A DNA stretch of 64,000 nucleotides, taken from NCBI GenBank assembly GCA_043585095.1, contig CP121321.1:2666001-2730000 (forward strand), given 5' to 3'. The notes beneath the pieces were generated by a model, which did not search any database, had not been told where the DNA came from, and saw only the letters and a list, made by a program, of their open reading frames with translations. Of this stretch, positions 25,729-34,416 are shown piece by piece. Position numbers and translations under genes: made by a program. Positions within the stretch are counted from its first letter, which is position 1. Each line of letters opens with the position of its first letter. The stretch comes from JANQIO01 sp043585095 (GTDB lineage Bacteria > Pseudomonadota > Gammaproteobacteria > Pseudomonadales > Halieaceae).

Positions 25729-26346
25729 CTACTGGGGCTCGCTCAAGTATCGCGTGAGTTTTTCAAGCAGTGCGTCACCGACCGACACCATGTCGAGGGC
25801 TGTGCCACCGGGCACGCAGTCGCGCATTTGGGTCACCGCCATGCCTTCGTGACCACAGGGATTAATGCCGCGGAACGGTGCGAGGTCCATATCGACATTC
25901 AGTGCGAGACCGTGATAACTGCAGCCACGTCGTACCCTTAGCCCCAGAGACGCTATCTTCGACTCGCCAACGTATACTCCCGGTGCATCGCGACGACTGG
26001 CTGCGCTAATACCGTAGTCCTTTAACAACGCAATCAAAGACTCCTCGATCGCCTCTACCAGACGGCGGACACCGAGACCGGCTCGTCTTAAATCACAAAG
26101 GACGTAGACCACCCACTGCCCCGGACCATGATAGGTCACCTGACCGCCGCGGTCCGATTGCACAATGGGGATGTTGCCGGAGGACAAAACATGCTCTGCT
26201 CGTCCAGCCTGGCCCTGCGTGAACACCGGTGGGTGCTGTAAAAGCCACAGTTCGTCTTCGGTTTCAGATCCACGTTCGTTGGTGAACCGCTGCATGTCTT
26301 GCCAGGTCTCGAGGTAGTCAACGAGACCGAGATGGCGGCATTGCAT
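25729..26346 (-). CDS. lipB: Octanoyl-[acyl-carrier-protein]:protein N-octanoyltransferase
   Basis: 205 residues from MQCRHLGLVDYLETW. Family motifs are RGGQVTYHGPGQWVVY, SKIASLGLRVRRGCSYHG with the active-site Lys, and GINPCGHEGM with the catalytic Cys. LipB moves octanoate from ACP to lipoyl domains, the first step of lipoate assembly. It follows ybeD with a one-base TGATG overlap, as in Pseudomonas and E. coli. The lipA gene that often follows is absent here. Confidence 0.96.
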   Translation of the reverse strand: MQCRHLGLVDYLETWQDMQRFTNERGSETEDELWLLQHPPVFTQGQAGRAEHVLSSGNIPIVQSDRGGQVTYHGPGQWVVYVLCDLRRAGLGVRRLVEAIEESLIALLKDYGISAASRRDAPGVYVGESKIASLGLRVRRGCSYHGLALNVDMDLAPFRGINPCGHEGMAVTQMRDCVPGGTALDMVSVGDALLEKLTRYLSEPQ

Positions 26347-26615
26347 CAAATAACCATCTGTACGAGGCCGGTGGCGAGTAGATCCTGATGCAGGCTCTCA
26401 AGCTGGGCTTTCCCCGTCGCAGTAATTTGCACCGTTAGCGCTACGAAGGTTCCCTCGCGACTGGCGCGAAGGCTAATGGTTTCCCGCGAGAAGCCCGGGG
26501 AGTGACGCTCTATAACCTCTGCAACAACGGACTCAAACTCAGGCACCTGTCTACCCAGCACCTTGACTGGATAATCGCAGGGAAACTCAATTTTAGGGGG
26601 TTCCTGGTGCGACAC
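26346..26615 (-). CDS. ybeD: YbeD/DUF493-family protein
   Basis: 89 residues from a GTG start (MSHQEPPKIEFPCDYPVKVLG) 4 bases after the dacA stop; the frame is open upstream, but only inside dacA. The small ACT-like alpha/beta fold ends in the typical GKAQLESLHQDLLATGLVQMVI-type helix and strand. The protein sits between dacA and lipB in most gammaproteobacteria. A regulatory link to lipoate enzymes has been proposed from this context; function is not established. Confidence 0.88.
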   Translation of the reverse strand: MSHQEPPKIEFPCDYPVKVLGRQVPEFESVVAEVIERHSPGFSRETISLRASREGTFVALTVQITATGKAQLESLHQDLLATGLVQMVI

Positions 26616-26619
26616 GTTT

Positions 26620-27780
26620 TCAATTTCCAAAAAGCTGCATAAAGAAGAGCTTGATCGCGTCCCAGAGGCGATCAAAGAAACCGGATTCAGGCACCGACTG
26701 TAACGCCGCCAACGGCGTTTTGTACAACACATCGCCGTCGAGCTTAATCACCAAATCACCGTAGCTATCACCTTCTCGAATAGGTGCCTTGATCTGCTGA
26801 TCAATCTCCATCACGGCCTCGAGACGATCCCGGCTGCCCCGGGGAATCGTCAAACGCACAGTATCCGTAACGCCCAGCGATAGGCTGTCAGCCTGCCCCA
26901 TCCATAGACGCGGCGTGGCCAGAGCGTCCCCGGGCTGGTAGAGCGCGAGTGTTTCGAAGGCTCGGAAGCCCCAGTTCAAAAGCTTGCGCGATTCCGTCTT
27001 GCGGGTACGCTGGCTGTCGGTGCCCAGTACAACCGATATCAGGCGCATTTCATCTCGCAAGGCAGATGCCACCAAACAGTAGCCCGCCTCTTCTGTGTGA
27101 CCCGTTTTAAGTCCATCCACCGATGGATCTTCGGCCAGCAAGGTGTTGCGGTTGTACTGACGAATCCCGTTATAGGTAAATTCGCGCTCGCCATAGAGCT
27201 CATAGTCTTCGGGATAATGACTGATCAGTCCGTCTGCCAACAGCGCAAGGTCGCGCGCCGTGGTGTAGTGCTCCGGATGGGGCAAGCCATGGGAATTTAC
27301 AAAGTGTGTGCCGGTCATTCCCAGCTCTTTGGCGTAAGCGTTCATCATGGCGGTAAAGCCATCTTCGCTGCCCGCAACGTGCTCGGCGATCGCGACCGTG
27401 GCATCGTTACCTGAGGACACCACGACGCCGCGATGCAGCTGCATAAGGCTGACCGGACGGCCGGGTTCAATCCACATCAGCGAGGAGCCCGCAAACACGG
27501 GGTTCTGCGCCCAGGCGTTTTCGCTCACCTGAACCATGTCGTCTTTACTCACCCTGCCTGCCGCCAACTCGCTGGACAGCACATAGCTGGTCATCATTTT
27601 GGTGAGGCTTGCTGGCGGCAAACGCTGGTCGGCGTTCTGCTCGGTCAATACGCGGCCGGTGTCCGCATCAATCAATATCCATGCCTCGGCTGCAACATTC
27701 GGAGGCGGCGGCAGAGGTGCCGCCTGGGCGGACACACAGAACAAAAAAGCAACGAAAAGCGGTACGAAACTACGAATCAT
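26620..27780 (-). CDS. dacA: D-alanyl-D-alanine carboxypeptidase (PBP5/6 type)
   Basis: 386 residues. Signal peptide 1-20 (cut at AQA-AP), then a penicillin-binding domain with Ser58-x-x-Lys61 (PPASLTKMM), SSGND as the SxN element and LKTGHTEEAG as the KTG element. The C-terminal domain ends in an amphipathic helix (FFDRLWDAIKLFFMQLFG) that attaches the enzyme to the periplasmic face of the inner membrane. It trims the terminal D-Ala from stem peptides. It belongs to the mrdA-rodA-mltB-rlpA run. Confidence 0.96.
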   Translation of the reverse strand: MIRSFVPLFVAFLFCVSAQAAPLPPPPNVAAEAWILIDADTGRVLTEQNADQRLPPASLTKMMTSYVLSSELAAGRVSKDDMVQVSENAWAQNPVFAGSSLMWIEPGRPVSLMQLHRGVVVSSGNDATVAIAEHVAGSEDGFTAMMNAYAKELGMTGTHFVNSHGLPHPEHYTTARDLALLADGLISHYPEDYELYGEREFTYNGIRQYNRNTLLAEDPSVDGLKTGHTEEAGYCLVASALRDEMRLISVVLGTDSQRTRKTESRKLLNWGFRAFETLALYQPGDALATPRLWMGQADSLSLGVTDTVRLTIPRGSRDRLEAVMEIDQQIKAPIREGDSYGDLVIKLDGDVLYKTPLAALQSVPESGFFDRLWDAIKLFFMQLFGN

Positions 27781-27861
27781 GGGTCACTACTTGGTTAGTG
27801 CGTGAGGGACATGCCATTGGCAGGGGAGTTTAGCGCAAGCTTTCATCCCGGGAAACCGCTG

Positions 27862-28659
27862 CTACCTTGGCATCAAACGCGCCTCCGGGTGACCCAGCGC
27901 ATGAACACGATCGCGCAGCGTCAGCAATCGCTCTGGGCTGTCTACCGGGCCCACCCTGACACGATAGTAGGGCTGGTCACCAAGTAGTATCTCGGATACC
28001 GCAACAGGCGCCGCGAGTCTGGCTTCCAGAGTCCTCGCCAAATCGGCGGCACGCACTCCATCGCTAAAGGCACCCACTTGAATATAGTGATAGTTAGCCG
28101 CTTTGGCCTCGCTGGGAGTATGCACCTCGGCAGACGGGCGCAAGTCCCTGCTACCGGCTATATCCAGCGTTTCCACTCGAACCTTCGCCGTACCATTTTG
28201 GTCAAAGCCCAGTTTGACGGCGGCCGCATAGGATAGATCGATGATTCGATCGGGGTGAAAGGGCCCGCGGTCATTCACCCGGACCACCACGCTTTTGTCA
28301 TTCTCGAGGTTAGTGACGCGCGCATAGGCCGGCAGTGGCAGAGACCGATGTGCCGCAGTCGCCCGATAGGCATTAAACACCTCACCATTGGCGGTGCGAC
28401 GGCCGTGGAACTTGCGCCCATACCAGGAAGCAAGGCCGGTTTCACTATAGCCCTTCCCGCTATTCAGCACAGTGTAGGTCTTGCCGTTGACTTCGTAGGG
28501 GCTGGTATTGCCCGCCGCGCGCTGGGTGACAGGGGCCGGCAAGGGCTCGACGACCTGCTCCGGGGTAAGTTTGTACAGCGGCTCACCATCACCGGGAACG
28601 ATTTCTGCACAGGCGACTAGCAGCAAGGCCAGCGCGACAGGAAAAGCATAAGACCTCAC
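27862..28659 (-). CDS. rlpA: RlpA, septal lytic transglycosylase lipoprotein
   Basis: 265 residues. The lipoprotein signal has its lipobox at LLVAC (Cys17). It is followed by the double-psi beta-barrel RlpA domain (GLASWYGRKFHGRRTANGE ... RVNDRGPFHPDRIIDLS) and a C-terminal SPOR domain (YHYIQVGAFSDGVRAADLA ...). In Pseudomonas RlpA cleaves denuded glycan strands at the septum. It overlaps mltB by 4 bases. Length and domain order are as expected. Confidence 0.95.
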   Translation of the reverse strand: MRSYAFPVALALLLVACAEIVPGDGEPLYKLTPEQVVEPLPAPVTQRAAGNTSPYEVNGKTYTVLNSGKGYSETGLASWYGRKFHGRRTANGEVFNAYRATAAHRSLPLPAYARVTNLENDKSVVVRVNDRGPFHPDRIIDLSYAAAVKLGFDQNGTAKVRVETLDIAGSRDLRPSAEVHTPSEAKAANYHYIQVGAFSDGVRAADLARTLEARLAAPVAVSEILLGDQPYYRVRVGPVDSPERLLTLRDRVHALGHPEARLMPR

Positions 28660-29729
28660 AGGCGCTGGCCAATGGCTTCACTCAGCTGAAAAACCGACAT
28701 CGCGTACATAGCACTGTGGTTGTAGCGGGTGATGACATAAAAGTTGTGCCAACCCAGCCAATATTCCGGGCCGTCTTCGCCCTCAAACGCCATAAGCGTT
28801 GCAGGCGTCTCTGGCGCCATGGGTTGGGTACTGCGAATACCCGCGGCATTGAATTCCGATAGGCTTCGCCTGGGCTTCAGGCCATCATTAGCCCATTCAG
28901 CGCGGTAGCCCTCAGAGATCTCTGCCGATGCTACAACTGGCAGGCCCGGACGCCATTGGTGTTGCTTAAAGTAGTTCGCAACGCTGCCGATCGCATCCAC
29001 CGGATTGCCGATAATATCGGTGACACCATCGTGGTCAAAATCCACCGCATAGGCTCTATAGGAGCTGGGGATAAACTGTCCGTAGCCCATCGCTCCCGCG
29101 TAGGACCCTTTTAACTCCGCGGGCGGCAACGACTGCTCGCGTGTCATCAAAAGATAGGCGTGTAGCTCGCCACTAAAGAATGGCGACCTGGGCGGGTAAT
29201 CAAAGGCGAGGGTAGACAGCGCATCGATCACCCGATAGCGCCCGGTGTGTCGACCGTAACGCGTTTCTACGCCAATAATCGCGGCGATAATCTCAACAGG
29301 TACGCCGTACTCGCGCTCGGCCCGGCGCAGTTCGGCGCCGTACCGCTTCACAAATTCAACGCCTTGCTGGGTTCGATCTTCGGTGACAAATATTTTGCGG
29401 TACTCATGCCAGGGCTTGGTTTTTTCAGCAGGCCGCGCTATCGCCTCCAGAATTGAGTCCTTTCGATGCGCCCCGGCAAATAGTGCCTCCAAAGGCGCCC
29501 GTTCAAAGCCTTCCTTCGTGACCATCTCATCAATTAAACGCTGCGCGCCTGGATGGTTGAGGTAGGACTGGGGTTCCTCTGCGAGCGATACATGGGGGCT
29601 CGCTGCCAGTATCGTAACAATCGCGAGCAGGCCTACCACCGCAACACCTCGTGACAGTCGTGCGCTGTTACCCCGGGCGCTCTGCATCGCACTGCGGCTG
29701 GCTTGATAGCAAACGGCTTGTTTACTCAT
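28656..29729 (-). CDS. mltB: Membrane-associated lytic murein transglycosylase B
   Basis: 357 residues. The catalytic Glu is in IIGVETRYGRHTGRYRV, and the family motifs GAMGYGQFIPSSYRAYAVDF and DIIGNPVDAIGSVANYF follow. A hydrophobic export segment lies at about 28-45 (VAVVGLLAIVTILAAS); the Met at residue 15 could be the true start. No lipobox is seen at the cleavage site, so this copy may be a soluble periplasmic SltB1-like form. It overlaps rlpA and follows rodA by about 100 bases. Confidence 0.93.
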   Translation of the reverse strand: MSKQAVCYQASRSAMQSARGNSARLSRGVAVVGLLAIVTILAASPHVSLAEEPQSYLNHPGAQRLIDEMVTKEGFERAPLEALFAGAHRKDSILEAIARPAEKTKPWHEYRKIFVTEDRTQQGVEFVKRYGAELRRAEREYGVPVEIIAAIIGVETRYGRHTGRYRVIDALSTLAFDYPPRSPFFSGELHAYLLMTREQSLPPAELKGSYAGAMGYGQFIPSSYRAYAVDFDHDGVTDIIGNPVDAIGSVANYFKQHQWRPGLPVVASAEISEGYRAEWANDGLKPRRSLSEFNAAGIRSTQPMAPETPATLMAFEGEDGPEYWLGWHNFYVITRYNHSAMYAMSVFQLSEAIGQRL

Positions 29730-29828
29730 GAATGCATCTCCACTGCTTTTTCTGGTGCTTCTTTTTCAGGGCGGTCTCAGCGCCGAACCCGCTTGCCGCC
29801 GGCACTAGCTGCACTGTCACCCCATTAA

Positions 29829-30983
29829 TCACTGCACTACCAGGCGCCGCTCTGTACCAATCGCCATGAGAATGCCAAAGCCTGCCATCAGGGTGACAAT
29901 TGACGTCCCCCCTGCGCTGACCAAAGGCAGTGGCACTCCAACAACCGGCAGCAGTCCTGACACCATTCCCATATTGACGAACACATAGATAAAAAAGGTA
30001 AAGGTAATGCCCGCTGCAAGCAGCCTCGCAAAGCTGCCCTGGGCACGCATGCCGATCCAGAACCCACGAACGATTATGAGCAAATATAGTGCTAATAGTA
30101 TGAGTACGCCGCGCAGACCAAATTCCTCTGCCAACACCGCAATGATGAAATCAGTGTGGCTTTCCGGCAGGAAATCCAACTGCGATTGCGTGCCGTTGAG
30201 CCACCCCTTCCCGCTCCAACCACCGGAACCTATCGCGGTTTTCGATTGAATGATGTTCCAGCCAGCGCCCAGTTTGTCACGCTCTGGATTCAGCAGGGTG
30301 AGGATTCTTTGGCGCTGGTAATCATGCAGCAGATACACCCAGGCGGGCCACGCCGAAAGAGCGGCGAGAATTCCCGCTCCAAAAATAAGCCGCCAGCGCA
30401 TTCCAGCCATAAACAGCACGATGAGACCCGAGCCAGATACCAGCAGTGACGTGCCCAGGTCCGGTTGCCGCACTATCAACGCGGCAGGCACCAGCACCAG
30501 CATCAGGCTGGCCAATACGTGCAAGGCCCGGGGCGGCAAGATACGACCGGCCAGATACCAGGCAAGCATCAGTGGCATCGCCAGCTTCATCAACTCAGAG
30601 GGCTGAAACCTGAAGCCGCCCAAGGAGAGCCAGCGCTGTGCGCCCTTTGCGCCCACCCCGAGAAACAGTACCGCAACCAACAGTCCCAGACCCGCGGTAA
30701 AGATCAGCGGGGACCAGCGCTGATAGCGCTGCACGCTGACTTGCGCTGCCGCAAACATGACACCGTAGGCAATAAAAAAGTACTGCGATTGACGCACCAC
30801 TGCTCCAACCCGCTGACCACTGGCGCTATATAAAACCACCAGACCAAATACAGTTACGGACAGCAGCAGCAGCAACAAGAGAAAATCGATATGCAGGCGC
30901 TCTGAGATTGCCGGGCGCCTGGCCAGGTCATTGGCAGCAGAGGGCATCTGGCGAACGTATTCAGCCACGGTCGGCCTCCTCAT
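29829..30983 (-). CDS. rodA: RodA, elongasome peptidoglycan glycosyltransferase (SEDS family)
   Basis: 384 residues, about ten membrane helices. SEDS signatures include AKGAQRWLSLGGFRFQPSE, RQPDLGTSLLVSGSGL and GMVSGLLPVVGVPLPLVSAGG. RodA polymerises glycan strands with PBP2 for rod elongation. The listed start overlaps the mrdA end by 23 bases; an internal Met 12 codons in (MPSAANDLA) would remove the overlap. It lies just downstream of its partner mrdA. Confidence 0.96.
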   Translation of the reverse strand: MRRPTVAEYVRQMPSAANDLARRPAISERLHIDFLLLLLLLSVTVFGLVVLYSASGQRVGAVVRQSQYFFIAYGVMFAAAQVSVQRYQRWSPLIFTAGLGLLVAVLFLGVGAKGAQRWLSLGGFRFQPSELMKLAMPLMLAWYLAGRILPPRALHVLASLMLVLVPAALIVRQPDLGTSLLVSGSGLIVLFMAGMRWRLIFGAGILAALSAWPAWVYLLHDYQRQRILTLLNPERDKLGAGWNIIQSKTAIGSGGWSGKGWLNGTQSQLDFLPESHTDFIIAVLAEEFGLRGVLILLALYLLIIVRGFWIGMRAQGSFARLLAAGITFTFFIYVFVNMGMVSGLLPVVGVPLPLVSAGGTSIVTLMAGFGILMAIGTERRLVVQ

Positions 30984-32814
30984 TCGTCAGGTAGCTCTCC
31001 ATTACTCTGCGCGCAATCGGCGCGGCCACGGAACTGCCGCCACCGCCATTCTCGACGACGACGGCAACCGCTATCTCAGGCGAAGAATAGGGCGCGAAGG
31101 CGATGAACAGACCATGATCACGATAACGCTCTTCCAGATCTTCCGCGTTGTATTCTGCATCCTGCGCTATGCCAATCACCTGCGCCGTGCCACTCTTACC
31201 TGCCATCAGGAACGGCGCATTGCGCCCCACCGCTCGCGCGGACCCCCTTTCGCCATGAAGCACTTCTCGCATCGCGCTGTGAATCAGCTCCCAGTGTTCG
31301 GGCGCTGCCGCCACCTGGCCCTGAGTGCCTTCATTAACCGGCGCGCCGTCAATAGCACGCAACAGGCGAGGACTATAAAGCGTACCCCGATTGGCTAGCA
31401 CCGACGTCGCAACGGCTAATTGCAGCGGTGTCGCCAACATATAGCCTTGACCTATACCGACGTTGAGCGTCTCGCCTGGAAACCAGACCTGTCCGCGCGT
31501 CATCCGCTTCCACGCCGTGGATGGCAGTATTCCCGGCCGCTCGTTAGTTGAATCGAGGCCCGTGCGAGAGCCCAGGCCAAAGGGCGCTGCAAAGTCATGC
31601 ATTCGATCAATGCCCAATCGATGGGCAAGATCATAGAAATACACATCACAGGATTCGGCGATGGCTTTGTTGAGATCAACGTCCTTACCGTGGCCGGTGC
31701 CCCGCACTTTGAGCGTCCAATCCCGAAAACGCCGATCTTCACCTGGCAGCGTGTACCAGCCCGGATCGGGTACCGTAGTCTCAGGTGTGATAACGCCGTA
31801 CTCAAGGCCAGCCAAACCAAAGATCGGTTTAACGGTTGAGCCCGGCGGGTACTGCCCCTGCACGGCCCGGTTAAACAACGGCAAGGCAGTAGAGTTACGC
31901 AGCGCATCATAGTCCGCTGCGCTGATACCGTTCACAAACAGATTGGTATCAAAACCCGGCGCGCTGACCATAGCGATGACCTCGCCGTTGGCTGGGTCGA
32001 TTGCTACTACTGCGCCGCGTCGGTTCTCCAGAGCCTGATACGCGACCCGTTGCACCTCAGCGTCCAGCGACAGCGTGAGGTCAGCACCGGGTACCGGATC
32101 GGTGCGCTCGAGCACGCGCAATACCCTGCCGAGCGCATTGGTCTCGACGTTCTGGTAGCCCACTTCACCAAGCAGCACGTTCTCGTAGTGCTTTTCCAGG
32201 CCAATTTTGCCGATATGGTTAGTACCGCGATAGGCCACTTCATCCAGGCGCGCCTGCTCTTGTTCATTGATACGTCCAACGTAACCCAGAGCGTGCGAAA
32301 ACAGTTCTCCCTGCGGGTAATGACGCAGCAACTGCGCGTCTACCACAACACCCGGCAATCGATAACGATTGACCGCCAGCAGCGCGCGCTCACGTTCTGT
32401 CAACCTGAAGTGCAGTGGCACCGCCTCATACGGCTTGCGACGGCGGCTGCGGCTTTCGAACTTTTCAAGTTCCGAGGGCGATAGCGCCACCATGTCGGCC
32501 AGCAGCGTCAGCGTTTCATCCAGGTCTGGCACCCGCTCCAGAACCAGAGAAAGCACAAAACTGGGACGATTCTCCGCCAGCAAGACACCGTTGCGGTCGT
32601 AAATAAGCCCACGCTTCGGTGGCAAGGACTGAAGCTGTACACGATTTCTATCGGATTCTGTGCGGTAAATTTCGTATTGACTAATCTGCAGTGAGAAATA
32701 GCGAGCGAACAGTATGCCGACCAGCAGCAGCACCAGTATCAGCAGAAAAACCGTGCGAGCCCCGTAGGTGCGGGACTCGAGATAGGGATCTTTCAGAGTA
32801 ACTGAGGCCGCCAT
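30961..32814 (-). CDS. mrdA: Penicillin-binding protein 2
   Basis: 617 residues. One membrane anchor (about 21-40) is followed by a pedestal domain and a transpeptidase domain with Ser326-x-x-Lys329 (YPPGSTVKP), the SxN region IAESCDVYF, and KSGTAQV near residue 535. PBP2 crosslinks strands made by RodA during elongation. The gene starts 1 base after rlmH and precedes rodA, the conserved order. Length fits the class B PBP2 family. Confidence 0.97.
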   Translation of the reverse strand: MAASVTLKDPYLESRTYGARTVFLLILVLLLVGILFARYFSLQISQYEIYRTESDRNRVQLQSLPPKRGLIYDRNGVLLAENRPSFVLSLVLERVPDLDETLTLLADMVALSPSELEKFESRSRRRKPYEAVPLHFRLTERERALLAVNRYRLPGVVVDAQLLRHYPQGELFSHALGYVGRINEQEQARLDEVAYRGTNHIGKIGLEKHYENVLLGEVGYQNVETNALGRVLRVLERTDPVPGADLTLSLDAEVQRVAYQALENRRGAVVAIDPANGEVIAMVSAPGFDTNLFVNGISAADYDALRNSTALPLFNRAVQGQYPPGSTVKPIFGLAGLEYGVITPETTVPDPGWYTLPGEDRRFRDWTLKVRGTGHGKDVDLNKAIAESCDVYFYDLAHRLGIDRMHDFAAPFGLGSRTGLDSTNERPGILPSTAWKRMTRGQVWFPGETLNVGIGQGYMLATPLQLAVATSVLANRGTLYSPRLLRAIDGAPVNEGTQGQVAAAPEHWELIHSAMREVLHGERGSARAVGRNAPFLMAGKSGTAQVIGIAQDAEYNAEDLEERYRDHGLFIAFAPYSSPEIAVAVVVENGGGGSSVAAPIARRVMESYLTNEEADRG

Positions 32815-32815
32815 C

Positions 32816-33283
32816 TCAACTCCGGTGGTAGGGGTGGCCCGCGTTGATAGACCAGGCTCGGTACAGCTGTTCGACCAGCACTACTCGCACCAGAGGGTGC
32901 GGTAGCGTTAACGGCGCCAGTGACCAACAGAGTCGCGCTTCACGCTTAAGTTCCGCGCTCACGCCGTCCGGGCCACCGATCACCAGGCTGATATTGTCGC
33001 CAGACATCTGCCAGTCTGCCAGGCGCGTTGCCACTTGCTCGGTAGCAAGCGACTGCCCCAACACATCGAGGACCACAAGCTGATCGCGGGGCGGGATCGC
33101 ATCGCGTATGGCTTTACTCTCTTTAGCAATTGCCGTCTGGCTGGATTGATTGCCCCGCGGCGCCAGCGGAAGCTCTCTTATGGTGAGCTGCAACTCTGGC
33201 GGCAAACGCTTGTGATACTCAGCGACCCCCTGTTCTACCCAGCCTGGCATTCGCGTGCCAACGGCCAGAACCGTCAGCTTCAC
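32816..33283 (-). CDS. rlmH: RlmH, 23S rRNA pseudouridine-1915 N3-methyltransferase
   Basis: 155 residues, SPOUT fold with the C-terminal trefoil knot: LVIGGPDGVSAELKREA, then LTLPHPLVRVVLVEQLYRAW and the terminal GHPYHRS. The enzyme methylates pseudouridine 1915 of 23S rRNA on the 70S ribosome. It overlaps rsfS by 4 bases (ATGA) and precedes mrdA. Identity is firm. Confidence 0.97.
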   Translation of the reverse strand: MKLTVLAVGTRMPGWVEQGVAEYHKRLPPELQLTIRELPLAPRGNQSSQTAIAKESKAIRDAIPPRDQLVVLDVLGQSLATEQVATRLADWQMSGDNISLVIGGPDGVSAELKREARLCWSLAPLTLPHPLVRVVLVEQLYRAWSINAGHPYHRS

Positions 33284-33627
33284 TCAGGCTGTTCCGCGTT
33301 CTCTACGGGCATGGACCAAAGCCGCTCCAGGTCGTAGAAGTCTCGCGTCGCGGGGAGCATGACGTGCACGACCACATCACCGAAATCGGCGAGAACCCAT
33401 TCGGCACCGTCCTGACCTTCCACGCCAATCGGTCGCTGCCCCTGCGCTTTGGCCTCCATCAGCACATTGTCTGACAGAGATTTCACATGGCGATTGGACG
33501 TGCCGCTGGCGATTACCAGATAATCCATGACATCCGTGAGACCCTGTACATCCAGATCCACGATGTTTAGCGCTTTAAGATCATCCAACGCCTCTATCAC
33601 CAGCTCTTTGAGTTCAGCGGACTCCAT
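33280..33627 (-). CDS. rsfS: RsfS, ribosomal silencing factor
   Basis: 115 residues from MESAELKELVIEAL, with GGAGCAAT just upstream; the frame is open further up, but the added residues are not family-like. The nucleotidyltransferase-like fold shows DLDVQGLTDVMDYLVIASG and GVEGQDGAEWVLADFGDVVVH. RsfS binds L14 and blocks subunit joining when nutrients fall. It lies between nadD and rlmH. Confidence 0.95.
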   Translation of the reverse strand: MESAELKELVIEALDDLKALNIVDLDVQGLTDVMDYLVIASGTSNRHVKSLSDNVLMEAKAQGQRPIGVEGQDGAEWVLADFGDVVVHVMLPATRDFYDLERLWSMPVENAEQPE

Positions 33628-33753
33628 ATTGCTCCTGCATGCTATAGCCACCTTGTTTACTGCGCTTGTCCTGGACCCGTCAGGATCCACCCTATCATTC
33701 TGTTAGCGACATTCAGCCACACCCTGTCGGGCTCGCTGACCAAAATCCTGGCA

Positions 33754-34416
33754 TCAAACCGCAGCAGCGCGATTGTTTAAATAGGCACCGCGTGCCCGTA
33801 TGTCCTGCCACACGACGTCAGGCAACAGATAGCGCGGCGAGTTTCCCGCTGCAACCATTGCCCGGATCTCCGTTGCCGATACGTCTAACTGTCTTAACTC
33901 TAAACTGACCACCGCGCCGCAGGGTTGCGAACCCACAGCGTCGATGGGCAATGACGGCTGTGCCGCCAACCAATCGCGAACCACTGCGGAAGATGGCGTG
34001 CGCCAACCGGGACGCGCGAGTACAACAATATGCGCGTAGTCCACCAACTTCTGCCAGTGCTGCCAGCGATCCAGTGACTCCAATGTGTCGGTCCCCAGTA
34101 TCAGACTGATAGACATCTGGGCACCCAGCTCTTTGCGCAAGGATGCCAGCGTATCCACGGTGTAGGACGGACCCTCGCGACGCAACTCGCGAAGGTCGCA
34201 CTCCAGGCCCGGCTCGTCGGCAACAGCTTGCTCTACCCAGGATGCGCGCAGCGTCGCGTCGACAGCGGGTGTATCACGCAAGGGTGGCTGCGCCGCCGGG
34301 ATCATAAGTACTTTATCCAGCGCCAGTGCCGACTTGACCTCCAGCGCTGATCGCAAATGACCGTAATGAATCGGGTTGAAGGTTCCGCCGAATATGCCAA
34401 TGGCAGCTGCACTCAC
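33754..34416 (-). CDS. nadD: Nicotinate-nucleotide adenylyltransferase
   Basis: 220 residues. GIFGGTFNPIHYGHLR holds the HxGH nucleotidyltransferase motif and the C-terminal ISxTxxR equivalent reads VSATEIRAMVAAG. The enzyme makes deamido-NAD from nicotinate mononucleotide; nadE in the same window completes NAD. It overlaps the proA stop by 4 bases. Confidence 0.96.
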   Translation of the reverse strand: MSAAAIGIFGGTFNPIHYGHLRSALEVKSALALDKVLMIPAAQPPLRDTPAVDATLRASWVEQAVADEPGLECDLRELRREGPSYTVDTLASLRKELGAQMSISLILGTDTLESLDRWQHWQKLVDYAHIVVLARPGWRTPSSAVVRDWLAAQPSLPIDAVGSQPCGAVVSLELRQLDVSATEIRAMVAAGNSPRYLLPDVVWQDIRARGAYLNNRAAAV